Source: Rhodoferax koreense (GTDB lineage Bacteria > Pseudomonadota > Gammaproteobacteria > Burkholderiales > Burkholderiaceae_C). From it: a stretch of 64,000 bases of DNA. The notes below the pieces were generated by a model. That model searched no databases, had not been told where the DNA came from, and saw only the letters and a program-made list of their open reading frames with translations. The DNA lies in NCBI RefSeq assembly GCF_001955695.1, contig NZ_CP019236.1:806001-870000 (forward strand). Reading direction: 5' to 3'. Every line of letters begins with the position of its first letter. Position 1 is the first letter of the stretch. Made by a program: the position numbers and the translations under genes. Shown here piece after piece: positions 26,368-34,269 of this stretch.

Positions 26368-27441
26368 ATGAGCACCGCATCCGAAATCCAACTCCCCGCC
26401 GTCACCAGCCTCAGCATCACCCGCCCCGACGACTGGCACCTGCACCTGCGCGATGGCGAGGCCCTGCGCACCACGGTGCCGCATGCCGCGGCGCAGTTCG
26501 GCCGCGCGCTGATCATGCCCAACCTGCGCCCGCCGGTCACCACCACCGAACTCGCCGTGGCCTACCGCGAACGCATCCTGGCCGCCCTTCCCGAGTCCGC
26601 CGCGGGAGCGTCTTTTCAACCGTTGATGACGCTGTATCTCACCGACAACCTGCCGCCCGAGGAAATCGCGCGCGCCAAGGCGGCCGGCGTGGTCGCGCTG
26701 AAGCTGTACCCGGCTGGCGCCACCACCAACAGCGACGCCGGCGTGACCGACATCCGCAAGACCTACAGGACGCTCGAAGCCATGCAGCGCGAAGGCGTGC
26801 TGCTGCTGGTGCACGGCGAAGTCACCGATCCGGCGATCGACCTGTTCGACCGCGAGGCGGCCTTCATCGACCAGCAACTCATCCCGCTGCGCCGCGACTT
26901 CCCCGAACTCAAGATCGTGATGGAGCACATCACCACCAAGGAAGGCGCGCAGTACGTGGCCGAGGCCGACCGCTTCGTCGGTGCCACCATCACCGCGCAC
27001 CACCTGCTGTTCAACCGCAACGCCATCTTCACCGGCGGCATCCGCCCGCACTACTACTGCCTGCCGGTGCTCAAGCGCGAAACCCACCGCCTGGCGCTGG
27101 TGCAGGCCGCCACCAGCGGCCCGGGCCGCTTCTTCCTCGGCACCGACAGCGCGCCGCATGCCGCGCACCTGAAGGAACACGCCACGGGCTGCGCCGGCTG
27201 CTACACGGCCCATGCGGCCATCGAGATGTACGCCGAAGCCTTCGACAACGCGGGCGCGCTCGACCAGCTCGAAGCCTTCACCAGCTTCAACGGGCCCGAC
27301 TTCTACAACTTGCCGCGCAATGCCGACAAGATCGTGCTGCGCCGCGAGAGCTGGACACCGCCCGCAAGCTTCGCCTTCGGTGAAGCCGAGCTCAAACCCC
27401 TTCGTTCCGGTGAGTCGCTCCCCTGGAAACTGGTCGACTGA
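26368..27441 (+). CDS. pyrC: Dihydroorotase (class II, homodimeric)
   Basis: PyrC cyclises N-carbamoyl-aspartate to dihydroorotate in pyrimidine synthesis. The 357-residue chain has the zinc motif HLHLRD (about 24-29), the carboxylated lysine in [18 protein letters not shown] (about 111), the His residues in HHLLFNRN and the catalytic Asp in GTDSAPH. This matches the short E. coli-type enzyme. The ATG at 26368 was chosen over an upstream in-frame ATG because [10 protein letters not shown] puts the [11 protein letters not shown] block near the N-terminus. It is divergent from the TRAP genes. Confidence 0.95.
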   Translation: MSTASEIQLPAVTSLSITRPDDWHLHLRDGEALRTTVPHAAAQFGRALIMPNLRPPVTTTELAVAYRERILAALPESAAGASFQPLMTLYLTDNLPPEEIARAKAAGVVALKLYPAGATTNSDAGVTDIRKTYRTLEAMQREGVLLLVHGEVTDPAIDLFDREAAFIDQQLIPLRRDFPELKIVMEHITTKEGAQYVAEADRFVGATITAHHLLFNRNAIFTGGIRPHYYCLPVLKRETHRLALVQAATSGPGRFFLGTDSAPHAAHLKEHATGCAGCYTAHAAIEMYAEAFDNAGALDQLEAFTSFNGPDFYNLPRNADKIVLRRESWTPPASFAFGEAELKPLRSGESLPWKLVD

Positions 27442-27464
27442 CCCCAACAACCGAGAACCCAAGA

Positions 27465-28442
27465 ATGACCGATTCCCTCTCCATGCAGGGCCGTGGCGGT
27501 GTCGCGCTGCTCATCGACGCCGACAACCTGTCTTCGCCCGAGGCGGTGGAGGAGGCGCTGAGGAAGCTCACCGAACTCTGCGGCCCGGTGGCCATCCGCC
27601 GCGCCTACGGCAGCGCCGACAACCTCAAGGGCCTGGCCGGTGTGATGCGCGAGCTGGCGATCCGCCCCATCATCAACGACCCGCTGAGCAAGAACACCAC
27701 CGACATCCTGCTGGCCGTCGATGCCCTCGACCTCTGGTACCAGTGCGCGCCGTCGGTGATGGCCATTGGCACCGGCGACGCCGACTTCGCGCCGCTGGTG
27801 CTGCGCCTGCGCGAACGCGGCGTGCGCCTGATCTGCTTCTCGCAGAAGACCAAGCTTTCGCCCGACATCCGGTCCTACTACGAGCAGGTGCTGATCGTGC
27901 GTGCCAAGAGTGCCGGCGACAGTTTCGCAACGCCTTTGCAGGCCGTCGCGCCGCAGCCGCGCATCGGCGCGCCGGCACCGCAGCCTGCGCCAGCGGCGGC
28001 GCCTGCACCGGCACGGCGGGCCGCACCCGCCAAGAAGGCCGCAAGCCGCGCCAAGGCCGTGACACCCAAGGCGGGCGCGAAGTCCGTCACCAAGGCGGAG
28101 TCCGTGGTCCAGGCAGAGCCGTCCGCCGAGCCCGCACCGCCATCCCGCATGTTCCCCACGCGCGCTGAAGCCGTGCCGACCATCGCCGCGGAGCCACCGG
28201 CTGCGTCGGCCAAGGCGGAAGGACATGCGCAAGGGCATGCGGAAGACATCCAGGCCATCCTGCTGGCCGTGCCCGGTTTGCAGGACGGCCAATCGGTGGC
28301 GCTCAACGAAGCCGTGCGTTTGCTGCACGATGCCAAGCTGCTGGGCAAGAACGCGTCTTCCGTCAAGTTTTTCAAGAAACATGCCGCGCATTTCGAGCTG
28401 ACCCCGGACGTGCAGCCGACGCGCCTGCGCTTCACATCCTGA
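27465..28442 (+). CDS. NYN-domain protein with C-terminal OST-HTH/LOTUS-like domain
   Basis: A 325-residue protein. The N-terminal 145 residues form a NYN (PIN-like) nuclease domain: LLIDADNLS with Asp18 and Asp20, KNTTDILLAVDALDL, and GTGDADFAPLV supply the acidic metal-binding residues. A low-complexity Ala/Pro/Lys linker (about 155-255) leads to a helical domain (about 258-325) resembling OST-HTH/LOTUS RNA-binding modules (KNASSVKFFKKHAAHFEL). It is probably an endoribonuclease, but the target is unknown. It follows pyrC by 23 bp. Confidence 0.8.
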   Translation: MTDSLSMQGRGGVALLIDADNLSSPEAVEEALRKLTELCGPVAIRRAYGSADNLKGLAGVMRELAIRPIINDPLSKNTTDILLAVDALDLWYQCAPSVMAIGTGDADFAPLVLRLRERGVRLICFSQKTKLSPDIRSYYEQVLIVRAKSAGDSFATPLQAVAPQPRIGAPAPQPAPAAAPAPARRAAPAKKAASRAKAVTPKAGAKSVTKAESVVQAEPSAEPAPPSRMFPTRAEAVPTIAAEPPAASAKAEGHAQGHAEDIQAILLAVPGLQDGQSVALNEAVRLLHDAKLLGKNASSVKFFKKHAAHFELTPDVQPTRLRFTS

Positions 28443-28443
28443 G

Positions 28444-28508
28444 TTTCAAGGAAAATCGATCTCCAGCGCAGACAGTATCTGCGCGAGGTGCTACTTTTTG
28501 TGTAGCAA
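28444..28508 (-). repeat. Dispersed comamonad repeat, intergenic copy
   Basis: A copy of the 60-bp repeat fills the space between the convergent NYN and FAD-oxidase genes. It has the TTGCTAC...GTAGCA arm pair and GCGCTGGAGATCGATTTTCC. Here it could fold and act as a terminator-like spacer. Confidence 0.65.
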
Positions 28509-28514
28509 CCGGGC

Positions 28515-29951
28515 TCAGATCACCTTGCCCGGATTCAGGATGTTCTTCGGGTCCATCGCCGCCTTGAGCGTGCGCATCAGCGCGATCTGCTCGGGCGAAC
28601 GCGCATGCGCGAGCCAGCGGCGCTTCAAGGTGCCGATGCCGTGTTCGGCCGACACCGTGCCGCCGTATTCGCGCACCAGGCCGTAGACGATCTCCTCCAC
28701 CGCGTCCTTCGGCTGGGCCGGCACGCCCGATTGGTAGGTGACGATGTGCACGTTGCCGTCGCCGATGTGGCCGTAGAACACGGCCTCGCAGCCCGGCAGC
28801 TGCGCCGTGATGGCGGCCTTGCAGCGGCGCGCATAGTCGTCCATCGCCGTGACCGGCAGGCCGATGTCGAAGGCCAGGTGGCCGGGCCACAACTGGTGGA
28901 ATTCGGCACAGGCGTCGCGCACGCCCCAGAACGCCTTTTCATCGGCCAGCGACTGCGAGACGACGGCGTTGGGCACCGTGCCGTCCTCGAGCAGGCCTTC
29001 GAGCCAGGCCTGGAAACGCGGTGCGTCCTGCGCTGCGTCGGTGCCGAGCGCCTCGACCAGCACATAGGCGCCGTAGGCATCGGCGTCGTCCTTCTCGCTG
29101 CGCGGATCACCCGCGAACGGGTTGCGCACGCCGCGCACGCGCCGCGTCGCCATGGCCCAGTAGTCGGGCCACATGACCTCGAAGGCCGACAGCGTGGGGC
29201 CGAGGCCGTTGCGCGCGGCGCTCAGCAGCTTCAGCACTGTGGCGTAGTCGTCGGCGGCGAACATCGCCACCATGGTCGAGGCCGGCTTGGGAAACAGCCG
29301 CAGCACGATACGCGTGATGATGCCCAGCGTGCCTTCGCTGCCGATGAACAGGTGCTTCAGGTCGAAGCCGGCGTTGTTCTTGATCATCTTGTTCAGGCTG
29401 GTCATCACCGTGCCGTCGGCCAGCACGGCCTCCAGGCCCAGCACCATGTCGCGCGCCATGCCGTAGCGGATCACGCGGTTGCCGCCGGCATTCGTCGACA
29501 AGTTGCCGCCGATGGCGCAGGAGCCGCGCGCGCCCAGATCCAGCGGGCAGAAGAAGCCGGCCTCGGCCGCCGCTTTCTGCACAACCTCGAGCGGCGTGCC
29601 GGCCAGCACGGTCATGGTGGCTGAGGCGGTGTCGATCTCCTGGATGCCGACCAGGCGCTCCAGCGACAGCGCCACCTCGTGCGCACCCGCGCGGCCACCG
29701 CCGCACAGCCCGGTGAGCCCGCCCTGCGGCACCACGGCCACGCCATGCGTGTGGCAGATGCGCAGCGCCACGGCCACGCCGGCGGTATCCGCCGGGCGCA
29801 CCATGGCCAGCGGCGCGGTGGGACCGATGCCGCTGTAGTCGTTGCGGTTGCGTGCGGGCACGTCGGCGGCGATGAAGACGGCGCCGGGGCCGAGTTCGGC
29901 CTGCAGTGCCTGTATTGCCGGGAGGGCGGAATCGGATGTGGAAGTGGTCAT
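28515..29951 (-). CDS. FAD-linked 2-hydroxyacid dehydrogenase (VAO/GlcD-like)
   Basis: A 478-residue flavoprotein of the vanillyl-alcohol oxidase superfamily, similar to D-lactate/D-2-hydroxyglutarate dehydrogenases. The FAD domain has PQGGLTGLCGG (about 75-85), DLGARGSCAIGGNLSTNAGG and IGSEGTLGIITR. The C-terminal domain has YGHIGDGNVHI and SAEHGIGTLKR with metal-binding histidines. It probably oxidises a D-2-hydroxyacid and passes electrons to the respiratory chain. It is divergent from a Liv-type binding protein gene and about the same length as the hut-linked paralogue at 37767. Confidence 0.9.
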   Translation of the reverse strand: MTTSTSDSALPAIQALQAELGPGAVFIAADVPARNRNDYSGIGPTAPLAMVRPADTAGVAVALRICHTHGVAVVPQGGLTGLCGGGRAGAHEVALSLERLVGIQEIDTASATMTVLAGTPLEVVQKAAAEAGFFCPLDLGARGSCAIGGNLSTNAGGNRVIRYGMARDMVLGLEAVLADGTVMTSLNKMIKNNAGFDLKHLFIGSEGTLGIITRIVLRLFPKPASTMVAMFAADDYATVLKLLSAARNGLGPTLSAFEVMWPDYWAMATRRVRGVRNPFAGDPRSEKDDADAYGAYVLVEALGTDAAQDAPRFQAWLEGLLEDGTVPNAVVSQSLADEKAFWGVRDACAEFHQLWPGHLAFDIGLPVTAMDDYARRCKAAITAQLPGCEAVFYGHIGDGNVHIVTYQSGVPAQPKDAVEEIVYGLVREYGGTVSAEHGIGTLKRRWLAHARSPEQIALMRTLKAAMDPKNILNPGKVI

Positions 29952-29992
29952 GGCGAGTTCGGACGTGGCATCAAAAATTTGATGTATGTAAG

Positions 29993-30009
29993 GTACGGAG
30001 TACTGTACA
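29993..30009. promoter_or_regulatory. GTAC-rich palindromes in the divergent promoter region
   Basis: GTAC-GGA-GTAC (29993-30003) is followed directly by the palindrome TGTACA (30004-30009), overlapping a possible -10 box TACACT for the rightward gene. This looks like a regulated divergent promoter, but no regulator gene adjoins it. Confidence 0.35.
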
Positions 30010-30084
30010 CTAATTGCACCGACGCGGTTGGGTTTGTTACATCAGCCGCGCGAGACGACCGAAACCATTCCAACGGAGACCTCC

Positions 30085-31239
30085 ATGAACTTTCCCCGCC
30101 GTAGCCTGATCGCCGCCGCCGTGCTGGCCGCCACCTGTGTCAACCTGCCCGCATGGGCCCAGGCGCAGACCCTCAAGATCGCCAACGTGGTCGAGCTGTC
30201 GGGCGCGGGCGCCACGGCCGGCACCATGTTCAAGTCGGGCATCGAGCTGGCCGTGAAGGACATCAACGCCGCCGGCGGCATCCTTGGCCGCAAGATCGAG
30301 GTGATGAACATGGACACGCAGACCAACCCCGGCGTGGCCAAGGCGCTGGTGGTCAAGGCCATCGACGAGGGCGTGTTCGCCATCTACGGGCCGGTGTTCA
30401 CCGGCTCCATCCTGATCAGCCAGACCGAAACCCGCCGCGCCGAGATCCCCAACTTCACCGCCGCCGCCGGCGCACTCGTCACGCAGCAGGGCAGCCCCTA
30501 CATCTTCCGCACCGGCCTGACCCAGGGCAACACCATGCCCAAGGCCGCGCGCTACATCGCACAGAACCTGAAGATCAAGAAGATCGCGCTGCTCTACGTG
30601 AACAACGACTTCGGCAAGGGCGGGCGCGACGCCGTGGTCACGGCGTTCAAGACCTTCGGCGTGGAAGTGGTGGCCGACGTGTCCACCGAGGCCGGCCAGG
30701 TCGACTTCTCCGCGCCCATCGTCAAGGTGAAGCAGGCCGGCGCCGAAGGCGTGTTCGTCTACCTGAACGAAGAGGAATCGGCACGTGCGGTGCGCGAGCT
30801 GCGCAAGCAGGGCTGGGACAAGCCCATCGTCGGCGACGTGACCCTGCTCGGCCAGAAGGTCATCGACCTGGCCGGCGATGCGGCCAACGGCGTGGTCGGC
30901 CATTCGGAGATGTCGGCCGACGCGCCGATTCCCGCCATCAAGGCCGTGCGCGACAAGTTCGTCAAGGAATACAACTTCGTGCCCGACCACAACGGCATCA
31001 AGGGCTACCAGGGCGTCTACATGCTCAAGGCCGGCATCGAGAAGGTCGGCAAGTTCGACCGCGTGGCCGTGGCCAAGGCCCTGCACGGCATGACCATCAA
31101 GGCGTCCGAGCAGCCCGGCATCCTGATGGACGTGACCTTCGACGACAAGGGCGACATCGACCGCGACAGCTTCCTGATCGAGATCAAGGGCGGCAAGCCG
31201 GTGGTGAAGGAAATCCTGCCGCCGCTGGGCAAGCTTTAA
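30085..31239 (+). CDS. Liv-type ABC transporter substrate-binding protein (orphan)
   Basis: A 384-residue secreted binding protein of peptide/branched-chain-acid family 1 (LivJ-like). The signal peptide is cleaved near AWAQ-AQT (about 24). Typical blocks are VELSGAGATAGTMFKSGIELAVKDINAAGG at the N-terminus, VKAIDEGVFAIYGPVFTG and GIKGYQGVYMLKAGIEK. No livHMGF genes lie beside it, so it must work with permeases encoded elsewhere or be a sensor partner. The start has GGAG upstream. Ligands could be amino acids or aromatic/aliphatic acids. Confidence 0.9.
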   Translation: MNFPRRSLIAAAVLAATCVNLPAWAQAQTLKIANVVELSGAGATAGTMFKSGIELAVKDINAAGGILGRKIEVMNMDTQTNPGVAKALVVKAIDEGVFAIYGPVFTGSILISQTETRRAEIPNFTAAAGALVTQQGSPYIFRTGLTQGNTMPKAARYIAQNLKIKKIALLYVNNDFGKGGRDAVVTAFKTFGVEVVADVSTEAGQVDFSAPIVKVKQAGAEGVFVYLNEEESARAVRELRKQGWDKPIVGDVTLLGQKVIDLAGDAANGVVGHSEMSADAPIPAIKAVRDKFVKEYNFVPDHNGIKGYQGVYMLKAGIEKVGKFDRVAVAKALHGMTIKASEQPGILMDVTFDDKGDIDRDSFLIEIKGGKPVVKEILPPLGKL

Positions 31240-32075
31240 GCCGTTCGCGCGGCCCCCGCCGTCGTTCGTGCCGAACCTCCACCCCCGTTCGTGCTGAGCC
31301 TGTCGAAGCACCTCGACAGGCCCTTCGACAGGCTCAGGGCGAACGGGGGATGGGTTGTTCGTCCCCTTGCCCCCGCCGTCGTTCGTGCCGAACCTCCACC
31401 TCCGTTCGTGCTGAGCCTGTCGAAGCACCTCGACAGGGCCCTTCGACAGGCTCAGGGCGAACGGGGGATGGGTTGTTCATCCTGTTGCCCCCGCGGCCGT
31501 TCGTGCCGAACCTCCACCTCCGTTCGTGCTGAGCCTGTCGAAGCACCTTGATTGGACCCTTCGACAGGCTCAGGGCGAACGGGGGATGGGTTGTTCGTCC
31601 CCTTGCCCCCGCCGTCGTTCGTGCCGAACCTCCACGTCCGTTCGTGCTGAGCCTGTCGAAGCACCTCGACAGGGCCCTTCGGCAGGCTCAGGGCGAACGG
31701 GGGATGGCTTGTTCATCCTGTCGCCCCCGAGGCCGGTCGTGCCGAACCTCCACCTCCGTTCGTGCTGAGCCTGTCGAAGCACCTCGACAGGGCCCTTCGA
31801 CGGGCTCAGGGCGAACGGGGATGGGTTGTTCGTCCTGTTGCCCCCGCGGCCGTTCGTGCCGACCTCCACCTCCGTTCGTGCTGAGCCTGTCGAAGCACCT
31901 CGACAGGGCCCTTCGACGGGCTCAGGGCGAACGGGGGATGGATTGTTCGTCCCGTTGCCCCCGCGGCCGTTCGTGCCGAACCTCCACCTCCGTTCGTGCT
32001 GAGCTTGTCGAAGCACTTTGACCAGGCCCTTCGATTGGCTCAGGGCGAATGGGGAGGTAAAAAGGCTGCCAGCGC
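31240..32075. other. Intergenic region filled by palindromic repeats
   Basis: The 836-bp gap between the binding-protein gene and the HIT gene holds no gene that I can support. It consists of the tandem palindrome array (about 31258-32056) and the start of a 60-bp dispersed repeat copy. Confidence 0.8.
31258..32056. repeat. Seven-copy tandem array of a 118-bp palindromic unit
   Basis: Seven units start at a GTGCTGAGC mark at 31291, 31408, 31526, 31644, 31762, 31878 and 31996 (spacing 116-118 bp). Each unit contains two opposed arms, CGTTCGTGCTGAGCCTGTCG and a later CGACAGGCTCAGGGCGAACG, which can form a long hairpin, plus a linker with GGATGGGTTGTTCGTCC. Copies differ by a few substitutions, mostly in the last unit. 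The element resembles REP/BIME-type extragenic palindromes; no transposase gene is near. The open frames through it come only from the repeat composition. Confidence 0.9.
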
Positions 32076-32114
32076 TTATGTGCTCTGCAGGAACTGTTTC
32101 AATTTCAATAGCAT
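32059..32114 (+). repeat. Dispersed comamonad repeat overlapping the HIT gene end
   Basis: AAAAGGCTGCCAGCGCTTATG and the later TTTCAATAGCA match the two ends of the 60-bp repeat. The final dozen codons of the HIT gene lie within it. Confidence 0.55.
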
Positions 32115-32519
32115 TTCCTGCTGATCGGGGGCATCGAGCAACACTGGCGTCTCCGCATTCAGAATGAACGGCTGGCCCCAGGCCGGCCCGTCCTGGGTTT
32201 TCGGCACCACGTGGAAATGCAGGTGGTCGGCCCGATCGCCATAGCCCGCATAGTTCAGCTTGTCGCAGGGCACGGCCTTTGCGATGGCGGCGGCCACCAG
32301 CGCCACCTCGCGGATGAAGCCGGCGCGTTCTTCCTCGCTCAGTTCGAACAACTCGCGCGCATGGCGCTTGAACAGCACCACGCACCGGCCTCGGTGCGTC
32401 TGGTCGCCATAGAGAAATACACGCGTCCAGTCCAGGTCGGCGATGTGGGCCATCACCGGCGCGAGTTCCTCGTTCGTGGCCGTGCAATAGCGGCAAGCCG
32501 CCACGGCCTCAACTGCCAT
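32076..32519 (-). CDS. HIT-family protein (histidine triad)
   Basis: A 147-residue member of the HIT superfamily, nucleotide hydrolases or transferases that use a histidine triad. The motif H-L-H-F-H is at about 99-103 (ADHLHFHVVP). An N-terminal CRYC pair might bind metal. I chose the ATG at 32519, which overlaps the upstream gene by 11 bases; a longer reading would overlap it further. Its last dozen residues (LKQFLQST) are encoded in a dispersed-repeat copy. The substrate is unknown. Confidence 0.85.
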   Translation of the reverse strand: MAVEAVAACRYCTATNEELAPVMAHIADLDWTRVFLYGDQTHRGRCVVLFKRHARELFELSEEERAGFIREVALVAAAIAKAVPCDKLNYAGYGDRADHLHFHVVPKTQDGPAWGQPFILNAETPVLLDAPDQQEMLLKLKQFLQST

Positions 32520-33372
32520 AACGGTCGTCCAGGTCCTTGTGGAAATCCAGGTCGACCAGCGCACTGAATTCGGCGTAGCTCACCATGCCGCCGGCGCTGC
32601 CCTTGGGCGTGCCCGCGCGCTGCAGTTCGGCCAGCGCGTCCGATACCGCCTTGGCGGCGGTGAACAGCGCCGTGACCGCGTAGAACACCACGGAGAAACC
32701 CATTTCCTGCAGGTTGTTGGCGGTAAGCGCGGTGGTTTCGTTGCCGTCGACGATGGAGACGATCTTCGGCCCCTTCACGGCTTTGGCCACGGCCTCCACC
32801 TCGGCGATCTTCTTGATGCCGTCGACGAACACCAGGTCCACGCCCGCATCCTGGTACAGGTGCGCGCGACGGATCGCTTCCTCGATGCCCATGGCGGGCA
32901 GCGCATCGGTGCGGCCGATGATGAGCAAGTCATCCGCGCCCCGCGCCGCGATGGCGCACTGCAGGCGCCGCACGTTTTCTTCGGCGTCCATGAGGCGGAT
33001 GCCGGCCATCTGGCCGCAACGCTTGGGCGCCACCTGGTCTTCCAGGTGGATCGCGGCCACGCCGGCCTGGATGTACTCGCGCACCGTGCGGTGGATGTTC
33101 GAGGGGCCGCCGTAGCCGGTGTCGGCGTCGGCGATGATGGGGATGTCCACCACGCGGGCCATGTCGCGCGCATGGGTGGTCATCTCGGTCTGGCTCAGGA
33201 GGCCGATGTCGGGCGTGCCGAGCCGGCTGGCCGTGGCGCCGAAGCCGGTCATGTAGATGGCCGGGAAGCCGGCCTTCTGCACCAGGCGTGCGGTGATGGC
33301 GTCGGGCGCGCCGGGCGCCATCACGATGCGGCCGGACTGGAGCAGTTGCTTGAGCTGGAGGGCAGGGTGCAT
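32509..33372 (-). CDS. Isocitrate lyase/PEP mutase-family enzyme
   Basis: A 287-residue TIM-barrel enzyme of the ICL/PEPM superfamily (methylisocitrate lyase, carboxyphosphonoenolpyruvate mutase, oxaloacetate decarboxylase and others). Metal and substrate residues are visible in ADADTGYGG (about 81-89), HLEDQ (about 109-113) and the catalytic loop KRCGQM with Cys119, a variant of the KKCGH loop. The GntR regulator gene upstream and the HIT gene downstream are on the same strand. The exact lyase reaction cannot be set from sequence; the GQ in place of GH argues against classical isocitrate lyase. Confidence 0.85.
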   Translation of the reverse strand: MHPALQLKQLLQSGRIVMAPGAPDAITARLVQKAGFPAIYMTGFGATASRLGTPDIGLLSQTEMTTHARDMARVVDIPIIADADTGYGGPSNIHRTVREYIQAGVAAIHLEDQVAPKRCGQMAGIRLMDAEENVRRLQCAIAARGADDLLIIGRTDALPAMGIEEAIRRAHLYQDAGVDLVFVDGIKKIAEVEAVAKAVKGPKIVSIVDGNETTALTANNLQEMGFSVVFYAVTALFTAAKAVSDALAELQRAGTPKGSAGGMVSYAEFSALVDLDFHKDLDDRYGS

Positions 33373-33373
33373 A

Positions 33374-33461
33374 TCAGTGCCGCCCTTCCGCCCGTAGGCA
33401 CTGACGCGCCCCCTCGGGGGACAGCGATACGCGAAGCGATGAGCGTGGGGGTTTCATTTCG
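33374..33461 (-). repeat. CCCCCTCGGGGG-type dispersed repeat, copy 1
   Basis: This spacer between the GntR gene and the ICL-family gene closely matches 54271-54374: TCAGTG, CCGCCCGTAGGCAC, GACGCGC, CCCTCGGGGG, GCGAAGCGATG and GCGTGGGGGTTTCATTTC occur in the same order. It contains a GC-rich palindrome (CCCCCTCGGGGG). Confidence 0.7.
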
Positions 33462-33477
33462 GTTCCTTGTTGCGGGT

Positions 33478-34200
33478 TCAGGCCGCCGGCGTGCGCAGGC
33501 GGAGGGGTGGCGTCACGGCCTTGGCGGCCTCGCGCGCCGCGTCGCTGGCCAGGCGGAAGGCATCGACCGTGCGACCGACGTGCCCGTTGACGATGGTGGC
33601 GAGTTCGTCGAACGCGCCCTCGTCGACGCAGCGGATCATCTGGCGGTGTTCCTCCAGCGAGACGTCGCGCGCGTTGGCGAACTGCTTGGCCATGTTGGTG
33701 CGCAGCGCGGCGATCTTGCCCGAGACCAGCGCATAGGCGTTGACCACGTAGGCATTGCCGCTGTGGGTGAACAGCGCCTCGTGGAAGGCCGAGTCGCAGT
33801 GCCCATAGGCCACTTCGTCGTCGGCCGCGTCGGCGGCTTCCATGTCGCGGAAGATGGCGCGCAGATCGGCCAGCGTGGCCTCGCGCGCCACCTGGCGTGA
33901 CAAGGCCGCGCCGTGCAGTTCGAGCATGGCGCGGAAGTCGCAGATCGCACGCACGTCGTCCTCGTCGGGCTGGAACACGTAGCTGCCGCGCTTGGATCGG
34001 ATCTCGACCAGGCCGGTGGTCTGCAGCAGCGTGAGCGCGTCGCGCACCGGCGTGCGGCTCACGCCGAAGGAGGCGGCCAGCGTTTCCTCGGAGATCATCT
34101 GCCCGAGCGCGAACTCGCCATCAATAATCGCCTGCCGCACGCGTTGCGCGACGATGTCCGTCAGCGACTTCGGCATCTCGATCTCGAATTTTTGGGCCAT
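33478..34200 (-). CDS. GntR-family regulator (FadR/FCD type)
   Basis: A 240-residue repressor-type regulator. The N-terminal winged helix has EETLAASFGVSRTPVRDAL (about 38-56), and the all-helical FCD effector domain follows with the metal-ligand residues in FHEALF and EEHRQMI. AAGGAA precedes the chosen ATG (MAQKFEIEMPK). It is divergent from a DUF3025-type gene and upstream of the ICL-family gene, its most likely target. Effectors of this class are usually small organic acids. Confidence 0.9.
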   Translation of the reverse strand: MAQKFEIEMPKSLTDIVAQRVRQAIIDGEFALGQMISEETLAASFGVSRTPVRDALTLLQTTGLVEIRSKRGSYVFQPDEDDVRAICDFRAMLELHGAALSRQVAREATLADLRAIFRDMEAADAADDEVAYGHCDSAFHEALFTHSGNAYVVNAYALVSGKIAALRTNMAKQFANARDVSLEEHRQMIRCVDEGAFDELATIVNGHVGRTVDAFRLASDAAREAAKAVTPPLRLRTPAA

Positions 34201-34269
34201 GGGTTTCCTTCTTCGGCCACTGAAGCGGGCTGGGAGCATTGTAGGTTTTTATTGCGCGTAAGGTTCGGT

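Noticed and set aside
31291..32021. Several open frames through the repeat array (for example LSLSKHLD repeats)
   Set aside because: They are produced by the 118-bp palindromic unit, occur on both strands with the same pattern, and have no ribosome binding sites.
31258..32056. The regular array considered as a CRISPR locus
   Set aside because: The repeat unit is 118 bp, the spacer parts are also conserved between copies, and no cas gene lies nearby.
32520..32564. Longer HIT start at 32564
   Set aside because: It would overlap the preceding gene by 56 bases; the HIT-family match begins after the ATG at 32519.
33478..34239. Longer GntR start at 34239
   Set aside because: AAGGAA precedes the ATG at 34200, and the added residues (MLPARFSGRRRKP) fall in the promoter region of the divergent gene.
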